Below, one piece after another: positions 60,785 to 64,000 of a stretch of 64,000 nucleotides of DNA. The notes under the pieces are model-generated. The model was given only the letters and a program-made list of their open reading frames with translations, did no database searches and was not told where the DNA came from. The stretch lies in NCBI GenBank assembly GCA_023412455.1, contig JAEYNQ010000272.1, forward strand, positions 1-64,000, given 5' to 3'. Source of the DNA: Bacillota bacterium. Lineage in GTDB: Bacteria; Bacillota; Clostridia; Lachnospirales; Cellulosilyticaceae. The translations under genes and the position numbers were made by a program. Position 1 is the stretch's first letter. Each line of letters begins with the position of its first letter.

Positions 60785-61885
60785 ATGTTAAAACAAGAAG
60801 GAGAGATTCGTATTCCTTCAGGATGTGCTATTTCTGGTTTTATTAATCGTAATGGGAAACGTATTAATGGTGGTGAAATTGTAAAATCCATCTCCTATAT
60901 GCACGACCGTTCTAATGGTTTAGGTGGTGGTTTTGCTGGTTATGGCATTTATCCTGAATACAAAGATTTATATGCTTTTCATGTTTTCTATGAAAACAGT
61001 CAATCTCGGGAGGAAACTGAGAGATTTCTAGAAAGACACTTTGATATTGTTAACTTAAGTCGCATTCCTACTCGCAAGCACAAAAATATCACTCATGAAC
61101 CACTTATTTGGCGCTATTTCCTTAATCCACTCCCTACTAAACTTGCTGCTAGCCAACTAGATGAAAAAGAATATATCGTTCAATCTGTTATTAATATTAA
61201 TATTCGCATCAATGGAGCGTATGTTTTCTCAAGTGGAAAGAACATGGGAGTTTTTAAAGCCGTAGGCTTCCCTGAAGATGTAGGGGAATTTTATAGGCTT
61301 GAGGAGTATGCTGGTTATGCTTGGACAGCTCACGGTAGATATCCAACTAATACACCTGGTTGGTGGGGTGGAGCACACCCATTTGCCTTACTTAACTATA
61401 CAATCGTTCATAATGGTGAAATATCTTCCTATGATGCCAATCGACGTTTTGTCGAAATGTTCGGTTACAAATGTACCTTACTTACTGATACAGAAGTTAT
61501 CACTTATATTTTTGACCTTTTAAACCGTAAACATAGACTTTCTTTAGAAGATGTTTCTAAGGTCATTGCTGCTCCTTTTTGGACTAAAATCGACACACTT
61601 CCTGAAAAGGAAAAAGCTAAACTCATTCATCTTCGTAATATGTTCTCAAGTCTTTTAATTACTGGACCTTTCTCCATTATCTTAGGCTTTGATGGTGGAC
61701 TTATGGCCCTTAATGATCGTCTCAAACTTCGCTCCATGGTGGCTGCTGAAAAGGAAGATATGGTTTATATAGCTAGTGAGGAGTGTGCTATTCGCGCCAT
61801 CTGTCCAGAAGTGGATCGTATCTGGTATCCAAAAGGTGGCGAGCCCATTATCGTAACATTAAATAAAGGTGGTGAGAATGAATGA
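60785..61885 (+). CDS. Glutamate synthase, glutamine amidotransferase subunit (archaeal-type GltB domain 1)
   Basis: Class II glutamine amidotransferase (366 aa), the ammonia-releasing part of a split glutamate synthase. The presumed nucleophile is in IPSGCAISGF (about Cys14). Further motifs are GGGFAGYGIYPEY, AWTAHGRYPTNTPGWWGGAHPFALLNYTIVHNGEISSY (glutaminase pocket) and LLTDTEVITYIFDLL. ATG 60785 is used because GGAGGAG lies 7 nt upstream; the frame extends to 60770 without a site. It overlaps the next gene by ATGA (61882-61885), indicating coupled synthesis. Confidence 0.9.
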   Translation: MLKQEGEIRIPSGCAISGFINRNGKRINGGEIVKSISYMHDRSNGLGGGFAGYGIYPEYKDLYAFHVFYENSQSREETERFLERHFDIVNLSRIPTRKHKNITHEPLIWRYFLNPLPTKLAASQLDEKEYIVQSVININIRINGAYVFSSGKNMGVFKAVGFPEDVGEFYRLEEYAGYAWTAHGRYPTNTPGWWGGAHPFALLNYTIVHNGEISSYDANRRFVEMFGYKCTLLTDTEVITYIFDLLNRKHRLSLEDVSKVIAAPFWTKIDTLPEKEKAKLIHLRNMFSSLLITGPFSIILGFDGGLMALNDRLKLRSMVAAEKEDMVYIASEECAIRAICPEVDRIWYPKGGEPIIVTLNKGGENE

Positions 61886-63384
61886 TAGATTTCTTTTATC
61901 CTGATTATGAAATTCTTAGAAACGAGAAAAAGTGTATTAAATGCCAAGTCTGTGAAAGGCAATGTGCCAATGAAGTTCATTCTTATGATAAAGAACTGGA
62001 TTGTATGGTGGCTGATGATAAAAACTGTGTTAATTGTCAACGTTGTGTCTCTCTTTGTCCTACAAGAGCACTTAAAATAGTAAAAACAGATAATGTTTTT
62101 AAACAAAATGCTAACTGGACACAGACCCTCATAACAGAAGTCTATAGGCAGGCTGAATCTGGTGGCGTCCTTCTTTCTAGTATGGGCAACCCTCAACCTT
62201 ATCCTGTTTACTGGGATAAAATCCTCATTAATGCTAGCCAAGTAACTAACCCTTCTATTGACCCCCTTAGGGAGCCTATGGAAACAAAGACTTTTTTAGG
62301 TAAAAAACCTCAAACAGTCCAATTTGATGAAGAAGGTAATCTATTATCTGAGACTTTTCCTAATTTAAAGCTTGAAGTCCCTTTTATGTTCTCTGCTATG
62401 TCCTATGGTTCTATTAGCAAAAATGCTCATGAAAGCTTAGCTAGGGCTGCAACAGAATTAGGTACCTTTTATAACACAGGTGAAGGTGGGCTTCATGAAG
62501 ATTTTTATAAATATGGTCCCCATACTATTGTGCAAGTTGCTTCTGGCCGTTTTGGTGTTCATAAGAAATATTTAGAAGCGGGTGAAGCGATTGAAATCAA
62601 AATGGGGCAAGGCGCAAAACCTGGTATTGGTGGTCATCTACCTGGCACTAAGGTGGGTGAAGATGTTTCTAAAACACGCATGATCCCTCAAGGTACAGAT
62701 GCTATTTCTCCTGCTCCTCATCATGATATTTACTCCATTGAGGACCTTAGGCAACTTATTTATTCCTTAAAGGAAACTACTCATTATAAGAAACCTATTA
62801 TTGTTAAAATAGCTGCTGTACACAATGTAGCTGCCATTGCTTCTGGTGTGGCACGCTCTGGTGCAGATATCATCTCAATTGACGGTTATCGCGGTGGTAC
62901 TGGTGCTGCTCCAACACGTATTCGTGATAATGTGGGTATTCCTATTGAATTGGCTCTTGCAGCTGTTGATCAACGTCTTCGGGATGAAGGTATTCGCAAT
63001 GAAGTCGCTATCGTAGTAGGTGGTAGTATTCGTTCTTCAAGTGATGCTGTAAAAGCTATTGCCTTAGGTGCAGATGCTATTTATATTGGTACAGCTGCCC
63101 TTCTAGCTCTTGGCTGTCACCTCTGCCGTAGCTGTCATGGTGCCAAGTGTAACTGGGGTATAGCAACTCAACGCCCTGACCTTGTGAAACGTTTAAATCC
63201 TGAAATCGGCTATAAACGTCTTGTTAATCTTATTCATGCCTGGGATCATGAAGTAAAAGAAATGATGGGTGGTATGGGAATCAACTCCATTGAAGCTCTT
63301 CGTGGTAATCGATTAATGCTCCGAGGGATTGGCCTTACTGAAAAAGAATTAGAAATCTTAGGCATAGCCCATGCAGGGGAATAG
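61882..63384 (+). CDS. Glutamate synthase, FMN/synthase subunit with N-terminal ferredoxin domain
   Basis: Catalytic subunit (500 aa) that combines ammonia with 2-oxoglutarate. Two [4Fe-4S] motifs lie at the N-terminus (CIKCQVCERQC near 18-28 and CVNCQRCVSLCP near 48-59). The barrel domain follows: FMFSAMSYGSISKNAHESLARAA, GEGGLHEDF, KMGQGAKPGIGGHLPG, SPAPHHDIYSIEDL, GYRGGTGAAPTRIRDNVG and the cysteine cluster ALGCHLCRSCHGAKCNWGIATQ. This is the archaeal-type GltB central domain made as a separate polypeptide. It starts within the stop of the preceding gene. Confidence 0.94.
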   Translation: MIDFFYPDYEILRNEKKCIKCQVCERQCANEVHSYDKELDCMVADDKNCVNCQRCVSLCPTRALKIVKTDNVFKQNANWTQTLITEVYRQAESGGVLLSSMGNPQPYPVYWDKILINASQVTNPSIDPLREPMETKTFLGKKPQTVQFDEEGNLLSETFPNLKLEVPFMFSAMSYGSISKNAHESLARAATELGTFYNTGEGGLHEDFYKYGPHTIVQVASGRFGVHKKYLEAGEAIEIKMGQGAKPGIGGHLPGTKVGEDVSKTRMIPQGTDAISPAPHHDIYSIEDLRQLIYSLKETTHYKKPIIVKIAAVHNVAAIASGVARSGADIISIDGYRGGTGAAPTRIRDNVGIPIELALAAVDQRLRDEGIRNEVAIVVGGSIRSSSDAVKAIALGADAIYIGTAALLALGCHLCRSCHGAKCNWGIATQRPDLVKRLNPEIGYKRLVNLIHAWDHEVKEMMGGMGINSIEALRGNRLMLRGIGLTEKELEILGIAHAGE

Positions 63385-63396
63385 GAGGCAATGATA

Positions 63397-63828
63397 ATGA
63401 GAAAAGTTTATGTAAATGAAGATTGGTGCTTAGGCTGCCATCTTTGCGAATATTATTGTAGTTTCGCTAACAGTGGCGAGAAAGATATGATTAAAGCATT
63501 TAATAACAGAAAAAAAACAACTCCTCGTATTATGGTGGAAGAAGGAAATGGTATTAACTTTGCCGTTCAATGTAGGCACTGTGATGATCCTCTTTGCTTA
63601 AAAGGTTGTATTGCCGGTGCTCTCTCCATACAAGATGGTGTTATTTCCGTTGATGATAGTAAATGTGTAGGCTGCTATACCTGTGTGCTTTCTTGCCCTT
63701 ATGGATGTATCGTAACAGATCATGACAAGGCTATTAAAAAGTGCGATTTATGTGCTTCCAATACAGGCATTCCTGCCTGTGTACAGGGCTGTCCCAATGC
63801 AGCTATCGTTTTTGAAGAAAGGGGTTAG
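63397..63828 (+). CDS. Multi-[4Fe-4S] ferredoxin subunit
   Basis: Electron-transfer subunit of 143 aa in the glutamate synthase operon. Cysteine motifs suggest up to four [4Fe-4S] clusters: CLGCHLCEYYC (about 11-21), CRHCDDPLCLKGC, CVGCYTCVLSCPYGC and CDLCASNTGIPACVQGCP, as in DmsB/HycB-like proteins. ATG 63397 is preferred over 63391, which lies only 2 nt from the GGAGG site. It probably passes electrons between the following flavoprotein and the synthase subunit. Confidence 0.9.
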   Translation: MRKVYVNEDWCLGCHLCEYYCSFANSGEKDMIKAFNNRKKTTPRIMVEEGNGINFAVQCRHCDDPLCLKGCIAGALSIQDGVISVDDSKCVGCYTCVLSCPYGCIVTDHDKAIKKCDLCASNTGIPACVQGCPNAAIVFEERG

Positions 63829-63831
63829 ACC

Positions 63832-64000
63832 ATGAACTATTTAATTATCGGTAATTCTTCTGCTGCCATCGGTGCTGTAGAAGCAATAAGAAAACAGGAT
63901 ACTACAAGTCCCATTACACTTATCTCTGATGAACCGTATCATACTTATGGGAGACCTCTTATCTCTTATTGGCTAGAAGGTAAAGTATCAGATGATAAAA
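63832..64000 (+). CDS. FAD-dependent NAD(P)H oxidoreductase, 5' part only
   Basis: The gene runs off the window after 56 codons. It begins MNYLIIGNSSAAIGAVEAIRK, a Rossmann FAD fold (GxSxAA variant), then ITLISDEPYHTYGRPLISYWLEGK, typical of the pyridine-nucleotide-disulfide oxidoreductase family (NirB/Rubredoxin-reductase-like). It starts 3 nt after the ferredoxin stop, so it is the fourth gene of the operon and the likely NAD(P)H entry point. Confidence 0.8.
   Translation, partial: MNYLIIGNSSAAIGAVEAIRKQDTTSPITLISDEPYHTYGRPLISYWLEGKVSDDK

Noticed and set aside
60550..60846. 98-codon plus-strand ORF upstream of glutamate synthase
   Set aside because: It runs through the promoter and leader terminator and overlaps the amidotransferase start in another frame; composition is that of AT-rich non-coding DNA.
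1..64000. tRNA, rRNA, CRISPR arrays, prophage or attachment sites
   Set aside because: I looked for CCA-ended cloverleaf patterns, rRNA landmarks, regularly spaced repeats and integrase genes and saw none; a covariance-model scan would be needed to exclude small RNAs.

Overview
The window looks like chromosome from a low-GC, anaerobic, motile Clostridia, probably a Lachnospirales/Cellulosilyticum-like bacterium. This is inferred from AT-rich DNA, strong AGGAGG-type ribosome sites, a type III glutamine synthetase, an archaeal-type split glutamate synthase, a [2Fe-2S] mini-protein, persulfide-reductase genes, an ECF sigma/anti-sigma pair and chemoreceptors with sigma-D-like promoters. No rRNA, tRNA, CRISPR array, intact transposase or prophage was seen.

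Layout. 0.3-7 kb: cca, a polar amino-acid ABC transporter and a convergent sensor kinase with a binding-protein-like sensor domain. 6.7-14 kb: a sulfur-amino-acid island with two S-box (SAM) riboswitches on the minus strand. One leads into an internally deleted nitrogenase-like gene and malY; the other sits in front of a small lipoprotein gene. On the plus strand are a truncated HerA-like protein, mccB with a short internal deletion, and a single-chain fusion of an MccA-type PLP enzyme with a YrrT-type methyltransferase. 14-24.4 kb: two orphan sugar-binding proteins (one has lost its lipobox cysteine), then a cassette of AMP-forming ligase, KAS III-like enzyme and six-TM chemoreceptor. The cassette has been duplicated: the second copy keeps an intact chemoreceptor but only scraps of the ligase and KAS genes. 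Each copy is headed by a sigma-D-like promoter. I regard this as the most interesting system here.

24.5-32.3 kb: BFD-like mini-protein, DbpA helicase, a Crp/Fnr regulator with CoA-disulfide/persulfide reductase and rhodanese, an ECF sigma factor with its anti-sigma, and a broken YesN-type regulator. 32.5-37.5 kb: a MacB-like ABC exporter with adaptor and TetR regulator. 37.6-46.7 kb: Mrp ATPase with a DUF134 regulator and a perfect 18-bp palindrome, cyclopropane synthase, asd, lipoprotein esterase, a dhaL remnant, patatin, comEB and a GyrI-like protein. 47-53.2 kb: two prolyl-tRNA synthetases of different classes behind one T-box, a TPP-riboswitch-controlled thiT, and a GAF protein.

53.5-64 kb: a nitrogen island. 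One minus-strand operon runs gatC-gatA-gatB-aspS2-glnN, that is, glutamine-dependent tRNA amidation plus glutamine synthesis. Divergent from it is the split glutamate synthase operon, cut by the window end. Both have a hairpin terminator in the 5' leader, suggesting attenuation. Together these genes make glutamine, spend its amide on Asn/Gln-tRNA, and recycle it to glutamate.

Several starts were moved from the longest ORF to an internal ATG or TTG with a properly spaced ribosome site. Family assignments come from motifs read by eye; no database search was run.
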